From Candidatus Ancaeobacter aquaticus (GTDB lineage Bacteria > Auribacterota > Ancaeobacteria > Ancaeobacterales > Ancaeobacteraceae), in contig JAVCCP010000028.1 in NCBI GenBank assembly GCA_030765405.1, positions 33,220-97,219 of the forward strand: a stretch of 64,000 nt of DNA. Direction: 5' to 3'. The notes beneath the pieces were generated by a model. That model made no database searches and had not been told where the DNA came from. It saw only the letters and a program-made list of their open reading frames with translations. This document shows positions 30,170-38,896 of the stretch, piece after piece (positions within the stretch are counted from its first letter, which is position 1; the number at the start of each line of letters is the position of its first letter). Position numbers and translations under genes: made by a program.

Positions 30170-30397
30170 TTAGTATGAATGCATGTTAAGGAAATAATTA
30201 AACGGATTATCGTTTTCTTCTCGATATGTTTCCGTAATATTATCCAGTTTTTTCAAAAGATCATACAGCTCATCATCATCTGCATGCTGCATTGAAACAT
30301 CGAAATCATTAAAGAGCGCGTCATCAATAATTTCATTTTCAATTATTTTTTCCTCGAATATTTCACCCTCTTTTACTTTATTAGTTTTTCTTTTCAT
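30170..30397 (-). CDS. Small acidic hypothetical protein
   Basis: A 75-residue, strongly acidic, Asn/Glu-rich protein with no signal peptide or membrane segment. I do not recognise it. The reason to accept it as real is an excellent ribosome-binding site (AAAGGAGG, 5-6 bases before the ATG on the minus strand) and its own convergent terminator. Residues about 37-60 (DADDDELYDLLKKLDNITETYREE-like, charged heptads) may form a helix. It could bind a basic partner or be a small regulator, but this is speculation. Confidence 0.6.
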   Translation of the reverse strand: MKRKTNKVKEGEIFEEKIIENEIIDDALFNDFDVSMQHADDDELYDLLKKLDNITETYREENDNPFNYFLNMHSY

Positions 30398-30691
30398 GTA
30401 TGCCTCCTTTTTTCTGATCTATTAGAGCAAGGTTTGTGCCAACTCTTAAAATGACAAATAGGTGCCGGTTGTAAGACGTTGCTAGGCAATGGTATAGATG
30501 CTGTAAAAATATTACATCAAGCACATATGCTGGGTGTTTAGCCATATAAAGTACGTACAAAAATGTTTGCGAACATTTCTGTTTACATTATTGAACAGCT
30601 CATTTATAGTGAAAAAGGAACGACGGACGTATGGTGTGGGCAGTATTATGGAGTAGATAGTTATCGGATAATAATTGCATTTGGTGGGGAC
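30398..30691. other. Intergenic region before the D-aminoacylase gene
   Basis: This is 294 bases. The downstream frame is open from 30563, but residues encoded there (before ATG 30692) do not fit the enzyme family, so it is treated as non-coding. It should hold divergent promoters for the small gene and the aminoacylase operon; I see no convincing -35/-10 pair and no repeat. Confidence 0.35.
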
Positions 30692-32269
30692 ATGTTTGAT
30701 AGCACAATACTGGGTGGAACAGTATACGACGGGACACTTGATTCCGGTCGTATATGTGATGTTGGGATAAAAGACGGCAAGATAAGCGTTATTGGTGACC
30801 TTAAAGATAATCCAACAAAACAAGCAGTGAATGCCAATGGATATATTGTTACTCCAGGATTTATTGATATTCATTCACATTCTGATTTTTCCGTTCTCGT
30901 TGATCAAAATGCCAAGAGCAAGATTACTCAAGGTGTCACAACAGAAGTTATCGGTAATTGCGGTATGTCTGCAGCGCCGCTCATAGATGAATGCAAAAGC
31001 CATATTGAAGATTTATATCAAGAGTATGGTATTGATTTTAATTGGTCCAGTCTCAATGAGTATCGCGCGCGATGCGAAGAAAAAGGTATTATTCATAATC
31101 TTGTTCCTTTGATCGGCCAGGGCAATATACGGGCTTCAGTTATTGGGTATAGTGATAGGTCTCCTACCAGTGAAGAAATATTACGAATGAAGACACTTCT
31201 TAAAAACGGTATGGATGAGGGTGGATTTGGTCTTTCTACAGGACTTATTTATCCTCCGGGGATGTATGCATCATCAAAAGAGCTTACCCAGCTTGCAAGC
31301 GTGCTTTCTCAATATGATGGCATCTACACCAGTCATATGCGAAGTGAGGGAGATAATCTCATAGAAGCAATAAAAGAGGCAATACAGGTTGGTGAAAAAA
31401 ATGGCTTGCGTGTTCAAATATCTCATTTAAAAACAAATGGTGTTCAAAACTGGCATAAGTTGGAGGAAGCATTTACTGTTATTGAAGATGCTCGCAAACG
31501 GGGTGTGGATGTATCTGCTGACCGGTATCCTTATACTGCTTCATGCACTGACCTTGATACAATATTGCCAAAACGGTTTTATGCTGGTGGAAAAGATGCA
31601 GAACTCAAGCGTCTCAGAGATAAAAAAGAGAGTGCCTTATTGGAAAATGAATTATCCTCTGCCGGTAACGAGTATTGGAAGAAGGTTATGGTGTCATATG
31701 TTGGCTCACAGAAAAACAAGTGTTACCAAGGATTGTTTTTGAGTGATATTGCAATAAAGAGAAATACGAGTCCGGTAACGGCACTTGTAGATTTGCTTGT
31801 TGAAGAAGAATTAAAAGCCAGTGGTATTTTCTTTTCGATGAGTGAGAATAATCTGCCGATAATTTTGAAGAAGCCCTATGTTATGATTGCTTCAGACGCA
31901 TCATCGAGAAAAACAAGCGGAGTGTTATCAAAGGGGTCTCCTCATCCGAGAGCGTACGGAACGTTTCCTAAAATATTTCATGAATATGTTGGTAATAATA
32001 CACTGTCTTTTGAGGAAGCCGTTCATAAAATGACTCTTATGCCTGCTGCGAAAATGGGCCTGACCGGCAGAGGTGAAATTAAAGAAGGCGCGCATGCTGA
32101 TATTGTTATTATCGATCCTGCTTCTATAAAAGATAATGCGACCTATGAAAATCCGCACCAGTATTCTGAGGGTATTACCATGGTAATTGTTAGCGGAGAT
32201 ATTGTTTTTGATAACGGACATTTTACAGGAAAACTTCCCGGTAAAGTGCTTTCAAAAAATAAGCAATAA
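30692..32269 (+). CDS. D-aminoacylase / N-acyl-D-amino-acid deacylase
   Basis: An amidohydrolase-superfamily TIM-barrel enzyme that releases D-amino acids from N-acyl derivatives. Motifs are IDIHSHSDF (metal ligands), EVIGNCGMSAAP, STGLIYPPGMYA, YTSHMRSEGDNL, VQISHLK and MIASDASS. ATG 30692 with GGTGGGG upstream starts the family N-terminus (DSTILGGTVYDGT) and gives 525 residues; the longer open frame adds unrelated sequence. It sits 17 bases before a peptide-binding lipoprotein gene and two peptide permeases, so it probably processes imported peptides or N-acyl-D-amino acids, for example from cell walls. Confidence 0.9.
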   Translation: MFDSTILGGTVYDGTLDSGRICDVGIKDGKISVIGDLKDNPTKQAVNANGYIVTPGFIDIHSHSDFSVLVDQNAKSKITQGVTTEVIGNCGMSAAPLIDECKSHIEDLYQEYGIDFNWSSLNEYRARCEEKGIIHNLVPLIGQGNIRASVIGYSDRSPTSEEILRMKTLLKNGMDEGGFGLSTGLIYPPGMYASSKELTQLASVLSQYDGIYTSHMRSEGDNLIEAIKEAIQVGEKNGLRVQISHLKTNGVQNWHKLEEAFTVIEDARKRGVDVSADRYPYTASCTDLDTILPKRFYAGGKDAELKRLRDKKESALLENELSSAGNEYWKKVMVSYVGSQKNKCYQGLFLSDIAIKRNTSPVTALVDLLVEEELKASGIFFSMSENNLPIILKKPYVMIASDASSRKTSGVLSKGSPHPRAYGTFPKIFHEYVGNNTLSFEEAVHKMTLMPAAKMGLTGRGEIKEGAHADIVIIDPASIKDNATYENPHQYSEGITMVIVSGDIVFDNGHFTGKLPGKVLSKNKQ

Positions 32270-32286
32270 AGAAACTAAAAGGATAT

Positions 32287-33903
32287 ATGGCAGATTTTGT
32301 GACCCCTAAATGTAAAAAAATTCTACTCACTTGTGTTTGTTTTCTTTTTCTTACAGGATGTGGCGCCAGAAGAACAGATTATGGAACGATTAAGCTGGCG
32401 ATACCTGAAAACCCCACGACATTAGATCCGGCACTTATTGTTGATGTTCTTGGTGGAGGTATTTCCGCAAAGATTTTTAACGGTTTGGTGCGGGCAGATA
32501 AAGATTTACATGTTGTGGGCGATATAGCCAGCTCGTGGGATATTAGTTCCGATGGAAAACGGTATACATTCACGTTAAGAGATGATGTGTTTTTCCATAA
32601 TGGGAGGCGACTAACCCCGTTAGATGTTAAGTATTCATTTGAAAGAGTACTTAACCCTGAGACAGGGAGCGCCCGGAAATGGATATTTAATAATATTGTG
32701 GGTGTAGATGCATTTACTAAGGGTGAAAAAGATTCGGTAACGGGGATCAAAGTTGTAAATAAAAATACTCTTCAGATTGAGTTGAGTGATTCATTTGGCC
32801 CTTTTTTATGGCTTCTTACCATGCCGAATGCCTATATAGTGCCGAAAGAAGAGGTACACCGGTTAGGGGAAGAATTTTCCCGCCGTCCGATAGGAACGGG
32901 CCCTTTTATGCTAAAAGAATGGAAGCAGGATTATGAAATTGTGCTTGAAGCACATACGCGTTATTTTGATAATAAACCAAAGATGAAAGGAATAGAATAT
33001 AGAATCATTCCTGATGAGTTCTCTTCACTTGCAGAATTTGAAAATGGTAATTTGGATATTGTTTCTATTCCGCGAGCGGAGTATAAGACCATTTTAAATG
33101 ATCAGTCAAAGAAAGAAAATATTTTCTCATGTGCTGGATTAAATACATATTATTTGGGGTTTAATTGTTCACGGCATCCATTCAATAATAAAATTGTAAG
33201 ACAAGCGGTGAATTACGCTATTGATAGAGAAAAAATAGCGCGTAATCTTCTTGATGACAGGGTCAATTGTGCACGATCAGTCTTGCCGCCCCAGTTAGAT
33301 GGTGGAGAGTATCCGCAGTGCGGATATCCATATGATCCCCAAAAGGCTAGAGATCTATTACGAGAAGCTGGTATTTCCGGTGAGCTTACGATAACATTAT
33401 ATCAAAACAGAACAAAAGAAGCGGCTCATATTACTGAGGTCGTGCAACATTACTTAAAAGCGGTAGGTATTAATGCTGTCATTATAGAACGAGAATGGAG
33501 TTCATTCAAAGAAACGGTCATTAATGGTGAGCCTGACATGTTTTTATTGTCGTGGTGGGCAGATTATCCTGATGCAGAAAATTTTTTCTTCCCAAATTTT
33601 CATTCATTGAATCATGGTGCGGGTGGAAACAAAACACGTTTTGATGATGCTCGTATTGATGCGCTTATTAGGGAAGCGCAAAAAACGATAGATGCCGAGA
33701 AAAGAAAAGAGCTGTACGTCCAGCTCAATAAAGAAATATTTGAAGAAGCGCCCTGGGTATTTTTGTGGCATAAGGGGGAATATGTTCTTACGCAACCGTG
33801 GGTCAAAGGATATACTCTTTACCCGATATATAACTCCGATAAGGGGACAGATATCTGGATAGATGTAAAAAAGATATCAGCAAAAAAAAGCTATATTAAG
33901 TAG
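32287..33903 (+). CDS. Peptide ABC transporter substrate-binding lipoprotein (SBP family 5)
   Basis: A periplasmic solute receptor for peptides, of 538 residues. The lipoprotein signal has the lipobox LTGC with Cys25 after a hydrophobic run (ILLTCVCFLFLTG). The family pattern follows: ENPTTLDPALIVD, IASSWDISSDGKRYTFTLRD, FHNGRRLTPLDVKYSFERVL, IGTGPFML, and LSWWADYPDAENFF near the end. It is followed by the two permease genes. Specificity for di/oligopeptides is inferred from family and from the D-aminoacylase neighbour. Confidence 0.93.
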   Translation: MADFVTPKCKKILLTCVCFLFLTGCGARRTDYGTIKLAIPENPTTLDPALIVDVLGGGISAKIFNGLVRADKDLHVVGDIASSWDISSDGKRYTFTLRDDVFFHNGRRLTPLDVKYSFERVLNPETGSARKWIFNNIVGVDAFTKGEKDSVTGIKVVNKNTLQIELSDSFGPFLWLLTMPNAYIVPKEEVHRLGEEFSRRPIGTGPFMLKEWKQDYEIVLEAHTRYFDNKPKMKGIEYRIIPDEFSSLAEFENGNLDIVSIPRAEYKTILNDQSKKENIFSCAGLNTYYLGFNCSRHPFNNKIVRQAVNYAIDREKIARNLLDDRVNCARSVLPPQLDGGEYPQCGYPYDPQKARDLLREAGISGELTITLYQNRTKEAAHITEVVQHYLKAVGINAVIIEREWSSFKETVINGEPDMFLLSWWADYPDAENFFFPNFHSLNHGAGGNKTRFDDARIDALIREAQKTIDAEKRKELYVQLNKEIFEEAPWVFLWHKGEYVLTQPWVKGYTLYPIYNSDKGTDIWIDVKKISAKKSYIK

Positions 33904-33913
33904 GAAGTGGACT

Positions 33914-34837
33914 ATGGAATATATCGTTAAAAGAATAGGTGTTGCACTTTTTTCCATTGTGGGAATACTTGTTATCACCTTTATTTTAATGAAGAGCGTT
34001 CCGGGTGATCCCGTCTATGGGATGATTGGACAGCATGCCGGGCCGGAAGTAATCGAACAGTACAGAAAAAAATTAGGTGTGGACGAAAATTATCTTACAC
34101 AGTTTTTTCAGTATGTTGGTCTTGTAGCAAAAGGTGATCTTGGAAAGTCATATTATACGCAGTATCCTGTTTCGAGGTCTATTATGGAAAAGCTTCCAAA
34201 TACCTTAAAACTTGCTTCAGCAGCAATGGCTTTTGCTGTGCTTTTGGGTGTATGTATAGGAATTATCGCAGCGTATTTTAAAAACAGCGCTATTGATCGC
34301 GCGATAACGCTTTTTTCTTCAGTTGGTATCTCAATACCGATTTTCTGGTTTGGATTAATACTTATTTTTATTTTTGCGTATACGTTTAAAATATTGCCGC
34401 CTTCCGGTATGGGGCATGGTCAATTGATCTATATTATTCTTCCGGCGGTAACTCTGGGAAGTAGATCGTTAGCCTTTATAGCTCGTGTGACACGCTCAAG
34501 CATGATAGAGGTGTTACATGAAAACTATATTACCAGTGCGCGGGCAAAAGGAATATCAGAAATCAGAGTGGTTCTACGTCATGGTCTGCGTAACGCAATT
34601 ATTCCTGTTATAACACTCATTGGGATAGATTTCGCGAGTTATTTGAATGGATCGGTACTTACAGAAACAATATTTGGCTGGGACGGGCTTGGCCGTTTTG
34701 CGATGAGCGCTATTTTTAAAAGAGATTATCCCGTGATATTAGGTACCGTGCTTTTCGGTGCGGTTATTTTTGTTAGTATGAATTTTATTATAGATATCCT
34801 CTATAAAGTATGTAACCCGAAAATAAAGTTAAAATAA
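33914..34837 (+). CDS. Peptide ABC transporter permease, DppB/OppB type
   Basis: A 307-residue inner-membrane permease with six helices. The N-terminus VKRIGVALFSIVGILVITFIL and SVPGDPVYG are typical DppB features. The ATPase-contact (EAA) loop is IEVLHENYITSARAKGISE near residue 195. ETIFGWDGLGRFAMSAI closes the pattern. GGAAGTGG precedes the ATG. The next gene, encoding the partner permease, starts 1 base after its stop. Confidence 0.94.
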   Translation: MEYIVKRIGVALFSIVGILVITFILMKSVPGDPVYGMIGQHAGPEVIEQYRKKLGVDENYLTQFFQYVGLVAKGDLGKSYYTQYPVSRSIMEKLPNTLKLASAAMAFAVLLGVCIGIIAAYFKNSAIDRAITLFSSVGISIPIFWFGLILIFIFAYTFKILPPSGMGHGQLIYIILPAVTLGSRSLAFIARVTRSSMIEVLHENYITSARAKGISEIRVVLRHGLRNAIIPVITLIGIDFASYLNGSVLTETIFGWDGLGRFAMSAIFKRDYPVILGTVLFGAVIFVSMNFIIDILYKVCNPKIKLK

Positions 34838-34838
34838 C

Positions 34839-35714
34839 ATGAGTTTATTTATTACATCACAAATAGTTCCTGCTATAAAAAATAATAAGGTGGCACTTAT
34901 TTCTTTTTGGTGTATGGTCGGATTTATTGTTGTAGCTATTTTTGCTCCCTTCATTGTTCCGTATGATCCCAATGCAATAAATTTAGATTGTGTGAAATTG
35001 GCACCCAGTATGAAACATTGGTGTGGAACAGATATGCTGGGAAGAGACATATTGAGCCGTATTATTCTGGGTAGTCGCATATCACTTTTGGTTGGGTTTT
35101 CAGCGACGGTGATATCTCTGACCATCGGCTTTTCCCTCGGTCTTATCGGCGGCTTTTATGGAGGAAAGATAGATCGCATAATAATAGGGTTAACAGATAT
35201 TACGCTGGCTTTTCCCGGGTTACTCTTAGCGATAGGTATTACTGCCGTTTTTAATGGAGGAATCTTTACCATATGCATGGCGCTGTCACTTGTGGGATGG
35301 GCAAGTTTCGCACGTATTGTGAGGGGTGAAGTGATCTCAATGAAAGAAAAAGAGTATGTTGAGGCGGGCTATGCTGTTGGGTGTTCGCATTTGCGAGTGA
35401 TTATTACTCATGTTATTCCAAATATTGTGTCCGTCGTGATAGTTGTTGCGATGATGAAAATGGGTACGTTTATTTTAAGTGAGGCATCCTTGAGTTTTCT
35501 CGGTCTCGGGGTTCCGCCGCCAACACCTTCTTGGGGTGCTATGATCAATGATGGAATTGAGTATATGAGAAACTGTCCGTGGATGACGGTGTTTCCCGGT
35601 CTTGCATTGCTTGTAGCAGTGCTGTCATTTAATCTTATTGGCGATATGCTGCGGGATTTCTTTGACCCGAAACAATCGTCAAACAGAAAACTTCAGGTAG
35701 CGGGGAATGAATAA
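34839..35714 (+). CDS. Peptide ABC transporter permease, DppC/OppC type
   Basis: A 291-residue permease partner of the preceding gene. APFIVPYDPNAI near residue 40, WCGTDMLGRDILSRIILGSRISL and the EAA loop MKEKEYVEAGYAVGCS are DppC/OppC hallmarks; FLGLGVPPPTPSWGAMIND is also present. The operon ends here: the stop runs into the palindromic element at 35713-35737, and no DppD/DppF ATPase gene follows or precedes. The ATPase must be encoded elsewhere or shared. Confidence 0.94.
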   Translation: MSLFITSQIVPAIKNNKVALISFWCMVGFIVVAIFAPFIVPYDPNAINLDCVKLAPSMKHWCGTDMLGRDILSRIILGSRISLLVGFSATVISLTIGFSLGLIGGFYGGKIDRIIIGLTDITLAFPGLLLAIGITAVFNGGIFTICMALSLVGWASFARIVRGEVISMKEKEYVEAGYAVGCSHLRVIITHVIPNIVSVVIVVAMMKMGTFILSEASLSFLGLGVPPPTPSWGAMINDGIEYMRNCPWMTVFPGLALLVAVLSFNLIGDMLRDFFDPKQSSNRKLQVAGNE

Positions 35715-35737
35715 AAAAGGGGACTGTCCCCTTTTTT
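35713..35737. repeat. GGGGACTGTCCCC palindromic element
   Basis: A 25-base near-perfect palindrome, A6-GGGGACTGTCCCC-T6, starting at the dppC-type stop codon. It may act as a terminator. The identical 25 bases recur at 38770-38794, and related pairs occur at 44783-44832 and 62739-62793. Confidence 0.85.
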
Positions 35738-35741
35738 ATAA

Positions 35742-35772
35742 TAGCGTACAGCGTTTAGCGGATAGCGTATAG
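35742..35772. repeat. TAGCGNN heptad repeat, single arm
   Basis: Units tagcgta, cagcgtt, tagcgga, tagcgta, tag. It lies 4 bases after the GGGGACTGTCCCC palindrome, the same order of elements as at 38770-38869. Confidence 0.8.
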
Positions 35773-35817
35773 TAAATTGTTTCTGGGTATCGAACTATTT
35801 TATAATAATTTCATTTC

Positions 35818-35840
35818 TCGAACCACGATTCACGAATTTA
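35818..35840. repeat. ACGARTC-type heptad repeat
   Basis: Three 7-base units (cgaacca, cgattca, cgaattt) with core CGAWTC-like words. It overlaps the stop codon of the minus-strand acyltransferase gene. A related array lies at 43289-43317. Confidence 0.55.
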
Positions 35841-36761
35841 GTATATTTTCTCTTCCTCACCTATGGGTCGTGTTTTCCAGCGTTTGTGGACCCAGAGCCA
35901 TTGTTCCGGGTTCTTTCGAATAATATCCTCAACACATGCAGTGAATTTCTGTGTATTTATCCGAATGTCTTCTGTTGAATTACCGGTTCGTGTAAGTGGT
36001 ATTTCAGGGAGGAACTTAATGACATGGGTATTGGTTTTTCTGTCAGTATAAACAAAGACAGGGACAATGGGTGCATCTGTTCTTAAGGCAAGCAAAGTTG
36101 CTCCGAAGGTGGTAGCGGCTTTTTTGCCAAAGAAATCAACAAATACCCCTTCTTCTCTGCACACATTTTGATCAATAAGAATGCCAATACTTTCATTTCT
36201 TTGTAATGCTTTAATGATAGGTTTTATTGATTGTTTTTTTGGGACCATGACCGTGCCGAGTAGTTCACGGGCGTGATTGATAAATTTGTCAATATAGGGG
36301 TTGTCGCTTGGCCGGATAATGGCATTTAACGGAACAAATGGTTGTGGTAATAGATAGTTGCCATAAAAAAGGAACTCCCATACACCAAAATGAGCTGCTA
36401 TACACAGTACACCCTTCTTTTTCTTTGCCCCGTCAAGTATGTTTTTTTCACCTTCAAGGCGCATTATATTTGCGATATTTTCACTGCTGATTATTTTTGG
36501 CGCATACATAACTTCTATTCCAGTGCGGAACATGTTCCTGAATGAATTTTTTGCAATTTCGTGTGCCTTTTTCACTTCCATACCGGGGAAAGCAATGCCT
36601 ATGTTAGTGAGAGCGACATTTCTGTGGTGTGAGTCAATGCTGTAGGCAAGATCTCCCAGTAAGTCAGCTATTTTGAGCATAACAGTACGGGGAAATAATA
36701 CTATTAATTTAACAATTGCCAATACAATAAGATAAGTTATAAAATTTATAAAATTTTTCAT
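35838..36761 (-). CDS. LpxL-family lipid A acyltransferase
   Basis: The third LpxL-type enzyme of the window, 307 residues. A hydrophobic N-terminal helix (about 5-25) is followed by HFGVWE (H124, E129) as the HX4E catalytic motif. ILIDQNVCREEGVFVDFFG is the family acceptor-site segment, and the end is EQWLWVHKRWK. It is clearly diverged from the tandem pair at 7547-9394. It is divergent to the fused acyltransferase gene at 36845, with 83 bases between the two start codons. Confidence 0.92.
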   Translation of the reverse strand: MKNFINFITYLIVLAIVKLIVLFPRTVMLKIADLLGDLAYSIDSHHRNVALTNIGIAFPGMEVKKAHEIAKNSFRNMFRTGIEVMYAPKIISSENIANIMRLEGEKNILDGAKKKKGVLCIAAHFGVWEFLFYGNYLLPQPFVPLNAIIRPSDNPYIDKFINHARELLGTVMVPKKQSIKPIIKALQRNESIGILIDQNVCREEGVFVDFFGKKAATTFGATLLALRTDAPIVPVFVYTDRKTNTHVIKFLPEIPLTRTGNSTEDIRINTQKFTACVEDIIRKNPEQWLWVHKRWKTRPIGEEEKIY

Positions 36762-36844
36762 ATAATTAATTTAATGTTGTACTAATATATATAACAAAAC
36801 TTATGGCGAAAGACAACTGTTTGTATGCTATTATATGGTAAGTT

Positions 36845-38806
36845 ATGGAAAATCAATATCTTATAATTGATTATATTGTATATGTTTTGTGTCGGACTGC
36901 AGTAAGCGTGCTTAATTGTATTCCGCGAGGATGTATTAACAAGGTAAGCGTTGTTATCGGCACTATCCTCTACTATGTTGATTTGCCGCATAAAAGAACA
37001 ATGCATAATAATTTGCTGAGAGCTTTTGGAGATTCAAAAACAGAGGCTGAGCGTAAAGAGATTGCGCATGCGGTGTTTTGCAACCTTATAAAAAATACGC
37101 TCAATTATTTGCGAATAAAGAAATATGACTTACATGAGTTAAAGGGCATGGTTACCGAGAATAACAGACACTATGTTGAGGAGTCTCTCGCGCGGAAAAA
37201 AGGACTTATTCTTGTTGCGGCACATTTTGGTAACTGGGAAATGATGGGTGTTCTCGGTTCGCTTGTTTTAAAAGACTATACGGTGGTTACCGTTGGAAGA
37301 AGGCAGAACAATAAATATCTCGATGCCTTTGTTACGTCTCTTCGCGAATATACACACAACAAAATAGTGCCTAAAAGCGATGCAGTCTTCTCAGTTATGC
37401 GTACATTGAAACATAATGGCATAGTGTGTTTGTATGCTGACCAGTCGGGAGGAAATGACAGTATTCCGGTAGAGTTTTTTGGGAAGATGGTGCAAACAGT
37501 ATCATCTCCCGCAGAAATTGCTTATAAAACCGGGGCATCAATTGTTCCTATATTTTTAGTGGCCAGTGGAGATACATACTCCCTTACGTATGAAAAGCCG
37601 ATTGTCCCTGAGTTATCAAAAGATCGTATCGGTGAAGTGAAAAGAGTGACAGCATCGTATGCACGTGCTATAGAGCAGTATGTGAGGTCATATCCCCGTG
37701 AATGGTTTTGGGTTCATAAAAGGTGGAAATCAAAAAAAGCAAAGAAAAAAATAGCTGACAGTTATAAGATACTGATCCATATGCCAAATTGGATCGGGGA
37801 CATGGTAATGTCGCTACCTGCGATTCATGCTGTGCGAAAACTTTTTCCAAATGCAAAGATCACGGCCTGTTGTTATCCTCATATTGCACCACTACTAACG
37901 ACAAACTCGGACATAGATTCTGTCTATGTGCTGCCACCAAGAAAAAAAGGATTTACCGGATTAACTGATATGTTTAAAACAGGCGAAGCGATAAGAAGGG
38001 GACGATATGATCTTGGCCTGCTGTTTCCAAATTCTGTGAGGTCAGCAGTTTTATTTTTTCTCGGCAGAGTAAGCTATCGTGTTGGATACGCCAAGGATGG
38101 AAGAGGTTTTTTGCTTTCGCAGTGTGTGAAAAGAGATAAAGATACATTGCGGCTGCATCACAGTGCGTATTACTACAGGATTGCAAAAGAAATTGGAAAT
38201 GTACCTGATTTGCTTCCGCCGAGCATTACTATCGATAGTGAAAGTAAACAATGGGCGAAAGATGAAGTTTTATCTAAACGTAGCCGAAAAGGCCCCTTGA
38301 TCGGGGTTAACCCCGGGGCTGCATTTGGGCCGGCAAAGAGATGGCCTCTTCGGAAATTCAGGGAATTGATTATAGAATTAATTAAAAATACTGATGCTGA
38401 TATAGTGCTTTTTGGTAGTCCAAAAGAAGCTGATCGCACAAAAGAGATAACCAGTAATTTGCCCTATACTATTATTAACATGGCAGGAAAAACCAATCTC
38501 CTGCAGTTAGCGGCAGGCATGCAGGTATGTGACACAGTGGTTTCAAATGATTCCGGACCAATGCACATTGCCTCAGCAGTTGGGGTGAGTGTTGTTGCTC
38601 TTTTTGGCTCAACTGATCCGAATATCACCGCACCTTTAGGCTCGTGTGAGCTTATATATAAAGATATCGAGTGTTCGCCCTGTTTAAAAAGAACATGTTT
38701 AAAAAATTATGAGTGTATGGAATCTATAACCGTTGAGGATGTATATCGAAGTGTAGAAAAATTATTATTAAAAAAGGGGACTGTCCCCTTTTTTAATAGC
38801 GTTTAG
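36845..38806 (+). CDS. Fusion protein: LpxL-type acyltransferase + heptosyltransferase (GT9)
   Basis: A 653-residue two-domain protein. Residues 1 to about 300 are an LpxL-type acyltransferase with HFGNWE (H127, E132), LYADQSGG and WFWVHKRWK. Residues from about 308 are a WaaF-type heptosyltransferase: HMPNWIGDMVMSLPAI, VGVNPGA-like GVNPGAAFGPAKRWP, VSNDSGPMHIASAVG and the cysteine cluster CSPCLKRTCLKNYEC. One chain would thus acylate lipid A and add a heptose to the core. The last 10 residues (KKGTVPFFNSV) are encoded by the GGGGACTGTCCCC element at 38770. A TGC-TATTAT extended -10 lies 10 bases before the ATG. It is in frame throughout with no frameshift. Confidence 0.93.
   Translation: MENQYLIIDYIVYVLCRTAVSVLNCIPRGCINKVSVVIGTILYYVDLPHKRTMHNNLLRAFGDSKTEAERKEIAHAVFCNLIKNTLNYLRIKKYDLHELKGMVTENNRHYVEESLARKKGLILVAAHFGNWEMMGVLGSLVLKDYTVVTVGRRQNNKYLDAFVTSLREYTHNKIVPKSDAVFSVMRTLKHNGIVCLYADQSGGNDSIPVEFFGKMVQTVSSPAEIAYKTGASIVPIFLVASGDTYSLTYEKPIVPELSKDRIGEVKRVTASYARAIEQYVRSYPREWFWVHKRWKSKKAKKKIADSYKILIHMPNWIGDMVMSLPAIHAVRKLFPNAKITACCYPHIAPLLTTNSDIDSVYVLPPRKKGFTGLTDMFKTGEAIRRGRYDLGLLFPNSVRSAVLFFLGRVSYRVGYAKDGRGFLLSQCVKRDKDTLRLHHSAYYYRIAKEIGNVPDLLPPSITIDSESKQWAKDEVLSKRSRKGPLIGVNPGAAFGPAKRWPLRKFRELIIELIKNTDADIVLFGSPKEADRTKEITSNLPYTIINMAGKTNLLQLAAGMQVCDTVVSNDSGPMHIASAVGVSVVALFGSTDPNITAPLGSCELIYKDIECSPCLKRTCLKNYECMESITVEDVYRSVEKLLLKKGTVPFFNSV
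38770..38794. repeat. GGGGACTGTCCCC palindromic element inside a coding 3' end
   Basis: The same 25 bases as 35713-35737. Here it lies inside the reading frame of the acyltransferase-heptosyltransferase fusion and encodes its final residues; the stop comes 10 bases later, in the following heptad repeat. Confidence 0.85.
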
Positions 38807-38869
38807 CGTAGAGCGCATAGCGTATAGTTAAAATTAAAATAAAATCTATCCGCTAAACGCTACCCGCTA
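38797..38869. repeat. TAGCGNN heptad repeat element, inverted pair
   Basis: The left arm is tagcgtt, tagcgta, gagcgca, tagcgta, tag; the spacer is ttaaaattaaaataaaat; the right arm is ctatccg, ctaaacg, ctacccg, cta. The TAG that stops the preceding gene (38804-38806) is in the second unit. Confidence 0.85.
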
Positions 38870-38896
38870 TTTAAGTTTTATAAATTGGGGGATGAT

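Noticed and set aside
30563..30691. Longer N-terminus for the D-aminoacylase
   Set aside because: The extra 43 residues do not resemble the family, and ATG 30692 has a G-rich ribosome site and the canonical N-terminus.
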